A stretch of 64,000 nucleotides of DNA, from positions 1 through 64,000 of the forward strand of contig CBDVCE010000014.1 of assembly GCA_965372405.1 (NCBI GenBank). The letters run 5' to 3'. Each line of letters starts with the position of its first letter. The first letter of the stretch is position 1. The stretch comes from Sunxiuqinia sp965372405 (GTDB lineage Bacteria > Bacteroidota > Bacteroidia > Bacteroidales > Prolixibacteraceae). Positions 1 through 7,861 of the stretch are shown here, piece after piece. A program made the position numbers and the translations under genes. Under the pieces are notes generated by a model that made no database searches, was not told where the DNA came from, and saw only the letters and a program-made list of their open reading frames with translations.

Positions 1-60
1 GCCATACGGCAAAATTAGTTAATCGCGACCTAAGCGCCTATACCAGTTAATTAATTCAAG

Positions 61-315
61 ATGAATAACTCTAAGAATTTGGTTACAGTACAGGATGTAT
101 TAAATGCAAAACTTGCCGGAGATCAAAATGAACCCTCCCACCCTGTAAAAACACCATGCCTATTTGATCTTGTACAGTCTGGAAATGACAAATCACCGGT
201 ACAATGCCATTCCCGAATGGTACAGGAGCAGAATCCAATGGTGCAATTGCATCTCCTTATGGTACAGAACCAAAAACAGACAGTACAGAAGCAAAACCTG
301 GTGGTGCAATCCTAA
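61..315 (+). CDS. Doubtful short reading frame running into a degenerate repeat array
   Basis: An 84-codon frame opens with an ATG; its second half is only the out-of-phase translation of the 21-bp repeats that start at 198 (repeated M-V-Q). The first 45 residues do not resemble any family I know. The repeat units read best in another phase (Gly-Thr-x-Pro), so this frame is probably either the intact 5' part of a decayed gene or spurious. I would not assign a function. Confidence 0.2.
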   Translation: MNNSKNLVTVQDVLNAKLAGDQNEPSHPVKTPCLFDLVQSGNDKSPVQCHSRMVQEQNPMVQLHLLMVQNQKQTVQKQNLVVQS

Positions 316-447
316 AACTGACGGTACAGTACCATTTCTGACTGGTGCAGGAGCAAAACCTGGTGGTACAGTTCCAAAACTGATGGTACAGAGGTAAAAC
401 TGAATGGTTCTTTGTCATTCCTGCCCGGTACAAATGAAGAATATTAC
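198..447 (+). repeat. Degenerate 21-bp (7-codon) tandem repeat, 12 units
   Basis: Twelve head-to-tail units begin with GGTACA or a close variant (GGTGCA, AGTACA, GGTTCT), at 198, 219, 240, 261, 282, 303, 323, 344, 365, 385, 406 and 427. Ten units are 21 nt; the units at 303 and 365 are 20 nt. In the phase that starts each unit with GGT the units encode heptads such as GTMPFPN, GTGAESN, GTEPKTD, GTVPFLT, GTEVKLN. The last three units in this phase are in frame with the hypothetical gene that follows. The two 20-nt units break the phase twice, so no single frame now spans the array. Confidence 0.85.
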
Positions 448-483
448 AAAAATCAGAATCACCCTTTAACTAAAAATAAAGTC

Positions 484-1131
484 ATGAATAAAGAAATCGA
501 TCAAATGTTATTAAAAGCCGAAGTGGGTATTAACAATGCAATTGCCCACCCTGCGGTAGGAGCCATGCTTACAACTTATGGGTATACACCCGAAGTGCTT
601 GCCGGTGGACAAGCTTTGCATACTACGGCAAGTGATTCACATTTTGCACAGGCAAATGAATTTGGTGAGCAAATAGAAGCTACTAATGATTTACAGATGG
701 CACGGGCCGATGCTCATCATAGCTATATGAACTATGTGGTGATAGCTCGTATTGCCTTTAAGAATGAGCCGGGTGTATGGACCAAACTTCAGCTAAATGG
801 CAGAAGAAAAAGAACTTACTCCGGATCTATTAGTCAGCAAGTTGTTTTTTATACCAACCTGCTAAACGACGGAGCAGCATTAACAAAAATGGCCATTTAT
901 GGTGCTACAACCGAGAAGCTGCAGGCCGGTTTTGACCAAACAAAAGCCATTGAAACTAAACTGGCTGCACTAAAGAAAGAAACTGGAGAGGCTCAGGATT
1001 CTACCAAATCCCGCGATAATGCCATAGATGATCTGCAGGACTGGTATTCTGATTTTATTTCCATTGCACGGATTGCCCTGGAAAGTAATCCGCAATTTTT
1101 GGAAATACTTGGCATTATTAAACCATCATAA
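484..1131 (+). CDS. Hypothetical helical protein
   Basis: A protein of about 215 residues that I cannot assign to a named family. It has no signal peptide or membrane segment. It is rich in Ala, Leu and Glu, with long predicted helices and a Lys/Glu-rich stretch around residues 155-185 that could form a coiled coil. I chose the ATG at 484; the frame stays open upstream to a TTG at 412 and, in the same phase, covers the last three units of the 21-bp repeat array, so the ancestral protein may have had a repetitive N-terminal extension. A terminator-like hairpin follows at 1190. Function unknown. Confidence 0.6.
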   Translation: MNKEIDQMLLKAEVGINNAIAHPAVGAMLTTYGYTPEVLAGGQALHTTASDSHFAQANEFGEQIEATNDLQMARADAHHSYMNYVVIARIAFKNEPGVWTKLQLNGRRKRTYSGSISQQVVFYTNLLNDGAALTKMAIYGATTEKLQAGFDQTKAIETKLAALKKETGEAQDSTKSRDNAIDDLQDWYSDFISIARIALESNPQFLEILGIIKPS

Positions 1132-1140
1132 ACAATATTT

Positions 1141-1167
1141 CCCAGCCATTAGGGGTGATAGGCTGGG
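1141..1167 (+). other. Stem-loop after the hypothetical gene
   Basis: CCCAGCC and GGCTGGG form a perfect 7-bp stem around a 13-nt loop directly after the stop codon. There is no T run, so this is more likely a processing or stability hairpin than a terminator. Confidence 0.4.
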
Positions 1168-1189
1168 TAAGGGTGGATTATTTAAGAAG

Positions 1190-1222
1190 AGGGTCGCACT
1201 TTTGTGTGGCCCTTGGTTTTTG
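1190..1222 (+). terminator. Probable intrinsic terminator
   Basis: AGGGTCGCAC, a TTTT loop and GTGTGGCCCT form a GC-rich stem with one internal mismatch, followed shortly by a run of T. It would end transcription from the hypothetical gene upstream. Confidence 0.6.
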
Positions 1223-1274
1223 TAATAATTCTTGCAGTAAGAAGTTAATTTGCATTTTTGTGTAAACCACTCGT

Positions 1275-1302
1275 CTGGGTTCGAATCCCGGTGGGATCAC
1301 GA
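1275..1302 (+). pseudogene. tRNA 3'-end remnant (T-arm and acceptor strand)
   Basis: CTGGG TTCGAAT CCCGG has the form of a tRNA T-stem and loop, followed by seven nucleotides and a discriminator A. There is no matching 5' acceptor strand, D-arm or anticodon arm upstream, and CCA is not encoded. It therefore cannot be a working tRNA. A second, weaker copy of the same arrangement lies at about 7768-7792. Remnants of this kind are typical of sites where mobile DNA has recombined into a tRNA 3' end; that origin is an inference. Confidence 0.4.
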
Positions 1303-1309
1303 TACTTAT

Positions 1310-1345
1310 AAACTCCGCATCAGTAAAGGGATTGCGGAGTTTTTC
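1310..1345. terminator. Hairpin terminator, first copy of a direct repeat
   Basis: AAACTCCGCA and TGCGGAGTTT pair around a 13-nt loop and are followed by a T run. The same sequence, differing at about one position in the loop, recurs at 7801-7836. Both copies directly follow a tRNA-3'-end-like sequence. Confidence 0.7.
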
Positions 1346-1617
1346 ATTCTTACAACACAATAGGAGACTTTTCACACACACCTAACCACCTCTATTTCAG
1401 CATATAGAGTGATTCAAGCTTTTATCAATTTATGAGTAATATTACTAAGAATCGTTACAAGCTATATGCCCCCCCTAAACCAGCCTATTTAGTACCAAAC
1501 GCAAATGGTTCCATTTCTCTGTTGACCTAACTATATCAGTTTTTCGAGTTCTCGCTAAATTCTGTGAATCATATAAAAAGGGAGATTTAACAGAGTAAAC
1601 TTTTTCCCAGCTAGTGT

Positions 1618-1805
1618 TTAGGCTTGCCTTACCATGTATTCACCTTGGTACACATGTACTGCTATGGAATGTGGCGCTTCATCCATAAATCGAAGTAGTG
1701 AACGTAACATTCCAATAGCACCAGCTATACTTCAATTGGTATTACATTACCCTTGTAAGGTAGAATATAATCTACTTCTGCACCGGATTCTGCTCCACTT
1801 TTATT
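1618..1805 (-). pseudogene. C-terminal fragment of a DUF4143-type AAA+ ATPase, frameshifted
   Basis: On the minus strand this stretch reads SGAEVDYILPYKGNVIPIEV; then, after a one-base frame change at a TAG, it continues AGAIGMLRSLLRFMDEAPHS to a TAA stop. The pattern 'AEVDY..-IPIEVKAG..G.L.SL..FM' is the hallmark of the nuclease-like C-terminal DUF4143 domain of a large bacterial/archaeal ATPase family. Only about 60 codons remain: the ATPase part is missing, and the fragment is joined directly to the truncated IS6 transposase reading frame. It is non-functional. Confidence 0.6.
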
Positions 1806-2334
1806 CAAATACTTGCAGCCTCCATTTCACTTATTAAAGGCTCTAATGCCTTGTTTGTTGGCACCACTTTTATCAATGTTTATTACACGTGTCTCTCCAT
1901 TGTTTCCTATGGCTCTATTTAGAAACTTTTGTGCAGATCCCTTCATTCTTCGCTTGGTTAGCAAAAAATCTATTGTATATCCAAATTTATCTACAGCCCT
2001 ATATAAGTATCGATCTTTTCCACCAACCTTAACGTAAGTCTCATCCATTCTCCAGCTATTACACACTTGCCGTTTCCTTCGGTGCATGTTTGCTTCAATT
2101 ATAGGTGAAAATTTATAAACCCATCTCTGAATAGTAGAGTGATCAACTTTTATTCCTCTTATTGAAAGCAGTTCTTCAAAATCCCTATAACTTAAAGTGA
2201 ATCGTAATTTGAAATATACAGCTTGAAGAATTATTGCTTTAGGATACCTGTGGTGTTTGAACATCGAGTCATTGTATTAGTTGAATCACAAAATTAGCAA
2301 TTGTAAAATTGTGGATAATTAATACGACAGAACC
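1804..2334 (-). mobile_element. Truncated IS6-family insertion sequence
   Basis: The element contains the 5' part of an IS6-type transposase gene and, at its outer side (2321-2334, minus strand), the sequence GGTTCTGTCGTATT, which resembles the terminal inverted repeats of IS6-family elements. The other end is missing: the transposase frame stops near 1804, where sequence of a DUF4143 ATPase takes over. No matching second terminal repeat or target duplication can be seen. Confidence 0.6.
1827..2264 (-). pseudogene. IS6-family transposase, C-terminally truncated
   Basis: The 145 residues left match the N-terminal two thirds of IS6/IS26-type DDE transposases: a helix-turn-helix region with LSYRDFEELLSIRG and VDHSTIQRWV, the first catalytic Asp in WRMDETY (residue 74) and the second in NIDKSGAN (residue 131). 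Intact members are about 230 residues and end with a catalytic Glu in a conserved Glu-Gln-Asp-His context; that part is lost. After a TGA the frame continues for a few codons (CKYLN, a motif of this family just before the missing Glu), so decay involved both an in-frame stop and a 3' deletion. The enzyme cannot be active. Confidence 0.85.
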
Positions 2335-2718
2335 TCAATGTCGACAGTCCCACCTTTTCTCGCAATAAGTTATACCAATATAGTTTCAAAGACTATGACA
2401 AGTACCTCAGTACGCTGTTGTATGAAGTGGATTCACAGCCTTGAAATTTTTTGAGCAAGATCAAATTTTATAGTGGCTCCGGAATATAGAGGGAAGTAAG
2501 GGCTCAGGTATAAGAGAATGATTGATTATACGAACTTTTGTTTATCACAATAATTTGTATATTTATATTGCAAATCAATCTAAATGAATTCTCAACCTCA
2601 AATATTACTCTCTGAAGTAATTTCAAATAACAAGCCTTTTGTTTTTTTTGATTTTGAATGCTTAGTCACGTAAACTAAGAGTAGAATAGGTGGGCAATTA
2701 AAAATTAATAGTTAACCA
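2335..2718. other. Intergenic stretch between IS remnant and metalloprotease
   Basis: This 384-bp AT-rich stretch holds no complete gene. A 28-codon frame with an ATG at 2584 and a short open stretch near 2376-2440 could be scraps of coding DNA; I recognise neither. It probably carries the promoter of the metalloprotease gene, but no clear TTTG / TAnnTTTG pair stands out. Confidence 0.3.
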
Positions 2719-5700
2719 ATGAAAATTATTTTCAATTTAACAATAGCTAGGATATACTTAACCGTGTGTAGTTTTTTTTTAGTTACAAATTTATTGGCTG
2801 GGCCTGCTGATAATAATCCTGTAAAATATTCTCAACCTGACGGAAATATAATTACAATCAAGATTTATGGTGATGAATATATTAAATGGGCTAAAACGCT
2901 TGATGAATATACGATATTATTAAAAAATGGCTTTTATGAGTATGCCGGGAAAGATGAAAATGGCGATCTAGTCCCATCTGGATTAAAGGTTAAAGAAATT
3001 GACGAAAGAAGCATCTTGGATAATAATTTCTTAAAAAGTATTTCTAAAAACTTAAAATATAGTGATAACCAAATTGAAAATATTCCAAAACAAAGAATGT
3101 CCGTCTATAACAGACTCAAAAGCACGAAAGAAATAAAAATACCGACCAAAGGTAATGTAAAAATGCTTTGTATTCTCGTAGAATTTCAGGACATTGATTT
3201 TCGTACTGAAAAAAATGAATTTGACGAATTGTTTAATCAGATAGGTTATTATGACAAAGAAAATTATGACCATTGGGGGGAAAAAACTGGTGGAAGTGTA
3301 TATGATTATTGGAAAGAATCATCTTGGGGGCAATTAGACTTAACTACAGATATAGTAGGCCCATATAAACTTAGCGAAAATATTGCATACTATGGCGGAA
3401 ACTTAGACGGATATCGATCAGGAAACGCAGATAAAAATCCTCGAACAATGGTAGAAGAAGCTATAAAATTAGCTTCAAATGACGTTGATTTTTCCGATTA
3501 TGATAGTGATGGTGATGGATTTGTTGACGGAGTTTATATAATTTATGGTGGATTAGGAGAGCATAATGGTGGTTCGTCAGATGCAATTTGGGCACATAGA
3601 GGTTGGATTGACGTAATTGAAAAAGATGGCGTAAAAATAAAAGATTATGGATGTTCATCTGAACTAAGGAGAGGAATTTATGCAGATCGATCAGATTTTT
3701 TGATAACTACAATTGGAACAATTTGTCATGAAATTGGACATTTATTAGGAGCACCCGACTTTTATGATATGGATGGAATGGGTTCAGGCCTTTGGGGACA
3801 TGGAACCAACAACTGGGATTTAATGACTTATGGAAGCAAGAATGGTGACAAAAATTCAGATGGATCTGTACCTGCTCATCCAAATATTTGGTCAAAATGG
3901 AAAGATTTTGATTGGATTTCACCAATAGAATTGAAAAATACTCAAAAGGTTAGTTTAGGAGATATAACTTATAATGAAGATGCTTTTTACTATAATACAA
4001 AAACAGAAGGAGAATACTGGTTATTAGAGAATAGGCAATTAACCGGATTTAATAAATCCACAAATAAATTTTATGGTGGTGGTCTATTGATATATCATGT
4101 AAATGAAACAGGAATTAATAATAATAGAAATTCAGGTACAATTAACAATGGTCACCCTCAAAATCTTTATGTCGTCTCTGCTGGAGCGAATACAAATCCA
4201 GATGGTAAAAATGTATCAAATCCTACTCAATATTCGTATGCAGAATTTGGTGCTCCTTTCCCCGGCAAATCAAATATTACTCAGTTTTCTGATGCTACAA
4301 TACCTTCGAGCATCTCATGGGATGGTGAATTTACAGAAAGCTATATAGATAATATTCGAGAGGTCGATGGTACTATACAACTTGATTTTAAGGGGGCTGA
4401 AATTATATTATCTAATTTCACTACAGATGTATTAAAAGGAATTTGTCCCTTTGTCGTGAATTTTACAGATTTATCAGGTGGAAATCCTATTTCCTGGTAT
4501 TGGGATTTTGGAGATGGAAACTTCAGTGATGAACAAAATCCTTCCCACACCTTTACTGAAAGCGGTATATACTCAGTTACACTTATCGCTGATAATGGCA
4601 TTGAAAAAGATACATTAACCAAAAATCATCACATAACAGTAGTTTCCGATTTTGAAGGAGAAGGGACTTTAGATAATCCGTACCAGATATCAACTTTAGA
4701 AGATTTAACTAACCTGTCAGAAAGAGATTATTTCTGGGATAAGCATTTTATTCTAACTGAAGATATCGATGCGGGTTTGACCTCTGTGGTTGGGAGTAAA
4801 TACAATAACAGCGGCAAAGGATTTACACCTATCGGTATTGATACAACAGGTTATTTAGTTATGAATTTTTCTGGCACTTTTAACGGTAATAATCATATTA
4901 TTAGTAATTTATATTGTAATAGTGAAAAAGGTTATATAGGTTTATTTGCTCATACAAATAAGGCTAAAATACATAATTTAGGATTAGAAAATGTTTATGT
5001 TAGATGCTCTGCAAGAAATAAAGGAGGAGTTGGAGCTCTTGTCGCTTCTGCTAACGCTACTGAAATAAGTGAATGCTTCTCTACAGGATACATTGAGAGT
5101 TTTCAGAGTGTTGGGGGGTTATGTGGGGCTTTTATGGCTGGGAGAATTAAAAATTCTTATTCTAATTGCACAGTTATTGGAGAAAGAATAGTTGGTGGAT
5201 TAATAGGCCATGCTTCATACGATACTATCGTAAATTGCTATTCTTCAGGAGAAATGTTTTTTAATATTGAAGGTTATAAACGTGAATATTTTGGTGGTTT
5301 AACTGGTGGCGATTGGCCCGGTGAGAAGAATACAAACTCGTACTGGGATATTGAAACATCAGGAGTGGAATCTTCTTCAAGGGGATTTCCACTAACTTCC
5401 TCAGAATTTGGAATCTCAACTCGTTTCGTTGATTGGGATTTTGAAAATGTTTGGAGAATTGGAATATCACCAGATGATTCCAATAGTCGCCCAAGGCTTA
5501 AATGGCAAACTAAATATGTCGATTTAAGATTATCCGACATCTCAATTGATGGGACAACAATTAAAAACTTTCATCCTGACACTTTAAAATATGAAATTAT
5601 TATTGGAGAGAATATTTTTCAAACACCTTTTATTGGAGCGGTATCCATTTCGGAAAATGCAAACATCGAAATCTCAAAGAGCGAAAGTCTACAAGATATT

Positions 5701-6024
5701 TTTTACATAAATGTAGAATCTGAAGACAAAAAAAGCTTACTGACCTATGAAATAAAATTTATAAAGAATTCTGTTACGAAAATAAAAGATATCAAAAATG
5801 AAAACATTAATATTTATCCAAATCCATTCACTGAATCATTCGTTATTGATGCGGATAGATTATATAAACTCAAAGTTACAGATATTACTGGGAGATTAAT
5901 ATTTAATAGAAAGATGGATAAATTTACAGAAGCAATTAATATGAGAAATCAAACTCCTGGAATATACCTACTAAAGCTTTCTGACAAAAAGAGCGTTATA
6001 TTACACCAAATAATTAAAAAATAA
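2719..6024 (+). CDS. Secreted M6-like metalloprotease with PKD, GLUG repeats and T9SS sorting domain
   Basis: A 1101-residue exported protease. Residues 1-28 form a signal peptide. The catalytic domain, of the M6 (immune inhibitor A-like) family, spans about 140-470 and carries the zinc motif HEIGH at 337-341 followed by LLGAPDFYDMDG. A PKD domain lies at about 560-645 (WDFGDG at 595-600). A region with GLUG-like motifs (GGVGALV, VGGLCGAF, VGGLIGHA) follows at about 760-870. The last 75 residues (NINIYPNPF to the end) are a type A T9SS C-terminal sorting domain, so the protein should cross the outer membrane by type IX secretion and be anchored or released at the surface. Base composition is very AT-rich compared with the core genes, suggesting recent arrival. 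It stands alone, between decayed mobile DNA on both sides. Confidence 0.88.
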   Translation: MKIIFNLTIARIYLTVCSFFLVTNLLAGPADNNPVKYSQPDGNIITIKIYGDEYIKWAKTLDEYTILLKNGFYEYAGKDENGDLVPSGLKVKEIDERSILDNNFLKSISKNLKYSDNQIENIPKQRMSVYNRLKSTKEIKIPTKGNVKMLCILVEFQDIDFRTEKNEFDELFNQIGYYDKENYDHWGEKTGGSVYDYWKESSWGQLDLTTDIVGPYKLSENIAYYGGNLDGYRSGNADKNPRTMVEEAIKLASNDVDFSDYDSDGDGFVDGVYIIYGGLGEHNGGSSDAIWAHRGWIDVIEKDGVKIKDYGCSSELRRGIYADRSDFLITTIGTICHEIGHLLGAPDFYDMDGMGSGLWGHGTNNWDLMTYGSKNGDKNSDGSVPAHPNIWSKWKDFDWISPIELKNTQKVSLGDITYNEDAFYYNTKTEGEYWLLENRQLTGFNKSTNKFYGGGLLIYHVNETGINNNRNSGTINNGHPQNLYVVSAGANTNPDGKNVSNPTQYSYAEFGAPFPGKSNITQFSDATIPSSISWDGEFTESYIDNIREVDGTIQLDFKGAEIILSNFTTDVLKGICPFVVNFTDLSGGNPISWYWDFGDGNFSDEQNPSHTFTESGIYSVTLIADNGIEKDTLTKNHHITVVSDFEGEGTLDNPYQISTLEDLTNLSERDYFWDKHFILTEDIDAGLTSVVGSKYNNSGKGFTPIGIDTTGYLVMNFSGTFNGNNHIISNLYCNSEKGYIGLFAHTNKAKIHNLGLENVYVRCSARNKGGVGALVASANATEISECFSTGYIESFQSVGGLCGAFMAGRIKNSYSNCTVIGERIVGGLIGHASYDTIVNCYSSGEMFFNIEGYKREYFGGLTGGDWPGEKNTNSYWDIETSGVESSSRGFPLTSSEFGISTRFVDWDFENVWRIGISPDDSNSRPRLKWQTKYVDLRLSDISIDGTTIKNFHPDTLKYEIIIGENIFQTPFIGAVSISENANIEISKSESLQDIFYINVESEDKKSLLTYEIKFIKNSVTKIKDIKNENINIYPNPFTESFVIDADRLYKLKVTDITGRLIFNRKMDKFTEAINMRNQTPGIYLLKLSDKKSVILHQIIKK

Positions 6025-6047
6025 CTGCAGTCTAGTATGTAGTTCCT

Positions 6048-6245
6048 TTATATCAGAAGATATAATCTCGTCGTACGATGGATATTGATACTCCAGACTT
6101 TGTTGGACACCATAAATAATCCCTGATAATATTTTTCAAAAAAATAATTAAAAGCGCTATTTCTACCCTCTTTCAATTCCTGAAAGAGATCTAATTCAGT
6201 GGTATGGTTTGCTTTCTCAGACATTCGAAAAATAAATGTAAACAT
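6048..6245 (-). pseudogene. N-terminal fragment of an ECF sigma factor
   Basis: The minus-strand frame reads ELDLFQELKEGRNSAFNYFF then EKYYQGLF, which matches region 2 of Bacteroidota ECF sigma-70 factors ('F..L..G...AF..LFEKYY..L'). The likely start is the Met at about 6224 (MSEKANHT). After about 45 residues the similarity ends abruptly and a stop follows; the rest of region 2 and all of region 4, about 130 residues, are missing. No partner anti-sigma/SusCD genes remain. Confidence 0.6.
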
Positions 6246-6527
6246 ATATAAATAGAAAGGAATATAAAACTTTGATCTTATTTCCTATCTCAAAAACCTT
6301 ACATTTTCTCCAATACAATTCTTAATATAATTGTGTCTAGTTAGTCTTTTGAATAAAAAAAACTGAATGAAATATTATGAGTCATTCTCCTACTAATAAA
6401 GTTAGTATAGAAGAGCTCAAGCAGGAATATATCAGTAATCCTTTTTGATCTTTATTCGCTTTTTCAAATAAGTCAGCAGTATTAAAGGTAACGCCAAATC
6501 ATTTGGGAAAGGAATAAACTAAAGCTA
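6246..6527. other. Intergenic stretch with no clear gene
   Basis: AT-rich DNA of 282 bp. A 23-codon frame starting with ATG at 6377 (MSHSPTNKVSIEELKQEYIS then NPF) has a plausible start and composition but ends at once; it may be the broken 5' end of a gene. Nothing else is recognisable. Confidence 0.25.
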
Positions 6528-6659
6528 TTACATCCTAAGTTTCCGATTCAGTTTCTGAACCTCAATAAACTTCTCCAAAACCCCAAAATCCTCGAACAAA
6601 AAGTTCGACACCTCTCCGCGTGGGGTCACTTCAAGATAAAGCAAAGCCCCGTGGTTCAG
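6528..6659 (-). pseudogene. Orphan C-terminal coding fragment, unidentified
   Basis: On the minus strand a 43-codon open stretch reads ALLYLEVTPRGEVSNFLFED and ends KLNRKLRM-stop. Its composition (charged, amphipathic end helix) looks like the tail of a real protein, but an upstream TGA at 6660-6662 cuts it off and there is no start. I do not recognise the family. Confidence 0.35.
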
Positions 6660-6891
6660 TCACTTATAGGGCTTTATGTTTTTCATAGTGTCAAATCGGG
6701 TGTTAATATCTTTTCTTTCTACAATCTTAAGCAAAGATTTTCTAATCTACTTCAAATATACTATTTAGCATTACTAACTTAAAAACAGTTCCTTAATGCT
6801 AACTGATGTTGTAATACATAATATTACACATTATAGTAGTACGATATTACAATTCTCAATTCATTTAATTATTTTTAAGATTAAAAACAAC

Positions 6892-7440
6892 ATGACTGAC
6901 ATAGATAATAATACGAATGATCAGGATACGTATCATGAAGAGTTGGATAATCTAGATAAAGGTCTGTTCAATACATTAAATAGTTTACTCAAAAATATTA
7001 CAATGTTTGCTGCATCACTAGGTGGTTTTACTGTGATAGCCTATATCTTTGGTTGGAATTATTGTAAAACATATTATCACGTTTATAATGCAGATTGGAT
7101 AATGACAACCTTAACATCAAGAGAGATTCTTACATCTTCGTTCAATTCAATAGTGGGAATAATCTTTTGTACTTATTTAGGTATAATTCTTCTAATGGAA
7201 AAACCCGAAAGGAGAAAACATCTCTATCCAATATTGAAATATGGGTTTTATATCATTGCTTCGGTGCTAATCTCTTCATCGGTTCTATCCTTCTGGGAAT
7301 TTAAGTTTATCGAAACAATTCAAAGAGTATTAATAATTCCCTACCAAGTGTTGGCTGCTGCTGCGATACTTACTATAGCCTTTCCCCCGTTTTCCGAAAC
7401 CAAGCCTAAAATAACATACGTACCAATTTTTTATCTTTAA
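6892..7440 (+). CDS. Multi-pass membrane protein, probably 5' part of a frameshifted gene
   Basis: The ATG at 6892 gives 182 residues: an acidic cytoplasmic head (about 45 residues rich in Asp/Asn), then about four hydrophobic segments (near residues 45-65, 95-115, 130-150, 155-172). I do not recognise the family; the NW-YCKTYYHVYNADWI stretch after the first segment is distinctive. The frame ends just after a run of six T (7427-7432). Reading with one more T there would continue into LSLILFGFFQVPSNMAKTQ and through the next frame (7473-7682), adding a membrane helix and a soluble tail. So this is probably a split gene of about 265 codons. A start further upstream at 6796 is less likely. Confidence 0.55.
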   Translation: MTDIDNNTNDQDTYHEELDNLDKGLFNTLNSLLKNITMFAASLGGFTVIAYIFGWNYCKTYYHVYNADWIMTTLTSREILTSSFNSIVGIIFCTYLGIILLMEKPERRKHLYPILKYGFYIIASVLISSSVLSFWEFKFIETIQRVLIIPYQVLAAAAILTIAFPPFSETKPKITYVPIFYL

Positions 7441-7472
7441 TTCTATTTGGTTTCTTTCAAGTCCCTTCTAAT

Positions 7473-7682
7473 ATGGCAAAAACACAGGCTCAAAACGATT
7501 TGCGTCCAAAATATTCTTCTCTTGCAAATGTAAAACTTCGTAATGATTCAAGACAATCACTTAGAATCATAAGAGCAGACAATAATATTTTTTACATTGT
7601 TGATCTTGAATTAGGTGAAGACTCTGTCAGGGTAGAACTTATCAATTCAGACCTTATAGAATACATTACAAAAAATAATTAA
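7473..7682 (+). CDS. Small soluble protein, or C-terminal tail of the membrane protein upstream
   Basis: A 69-residue frame, MAKTQAQNDLRPKYSSLANV onwards, with no signal peptide or membrane segment. Alternating hydrophobic and charged residues (IFYIVDLELGEDSVRVELI) suggest a small beta-rich domain. The phase stays open upstream of the ATG to about 7431 and encodes a hydrophobic segment there (LSLILFGFF), so it is best read as the cytoplasmic end of the membrane protein at 6892, separated by a one-base frameshift. If it is a separate gene, it is of unknown function. Confidence 0.45.
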   Translation: MAKTQAQNDLRPKYSSLANVKLRNDSRQSLRIIRADNNIFYIVDLELGEDSVRVELINSDLIEYITKNN

Positions 7683-7701
7683 ATTGTTCCCTTCCACTGG
7701 C

Positions 7702-7746
7702 GCTGCTAGAAGTTTCGGGGTGTGATTAGTGTCTTGTTCTGTAAAA
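7702..7746 (+). repeat. Interspersed repeat, copy A
   Basis: About 45 nt containing GAAGTTTCGGGG and GTGTCTTGTT. A second copy in the same orientation lies at 9516-9564, with about 80% identity over the alignable part. The two copies bracket the fucosidase gene. The GTGTCTTGT core also appears next to the left arm of the inverted repeat at 10543. Confidence 0.55.
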
Positions 7747-7800
7747 ACAAAAAGACTAAAAGTTTGGGGTTCTAGTCCCTTCAGGTTCACAAGAACAATA

Positions 7801-7836
7801 AAACTCCGCATCAGTAAAGGGACTGCGGAGTTTTTA
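7801..7836. terminator. Bidirectional hairpin terminator, second copy of a direct repeat
   Basis: AAACTCCGCA pairs with TGCGGAGTTT around the loop, with T runs on both strands. It can end the plus-strand membrane-protein transcript and the minus-strand fucosidase transcript. It is a near-exact copy of 1310-1345, again preceded by a tRNA-3'-end-like sequence (GGGGTTCTAGTCCC, then a seven-base strand and A). Confidence 0.7.
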
Positions 7837-7861
7837 TTTTTTCACCCAGAAAGGACGTATA

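Noticed and set aside
198..447. Could the short regular repeats be a CRISPR array?
   Set aside because: Units are 21 bp head to tail with no spacers and with codon-like degeneracy; no cas genes are near.
7768..7792. Functional tRNA gene
   Set aside because: Only a T-arm-like piece and an acceptor-like strand are present; no 5' half.
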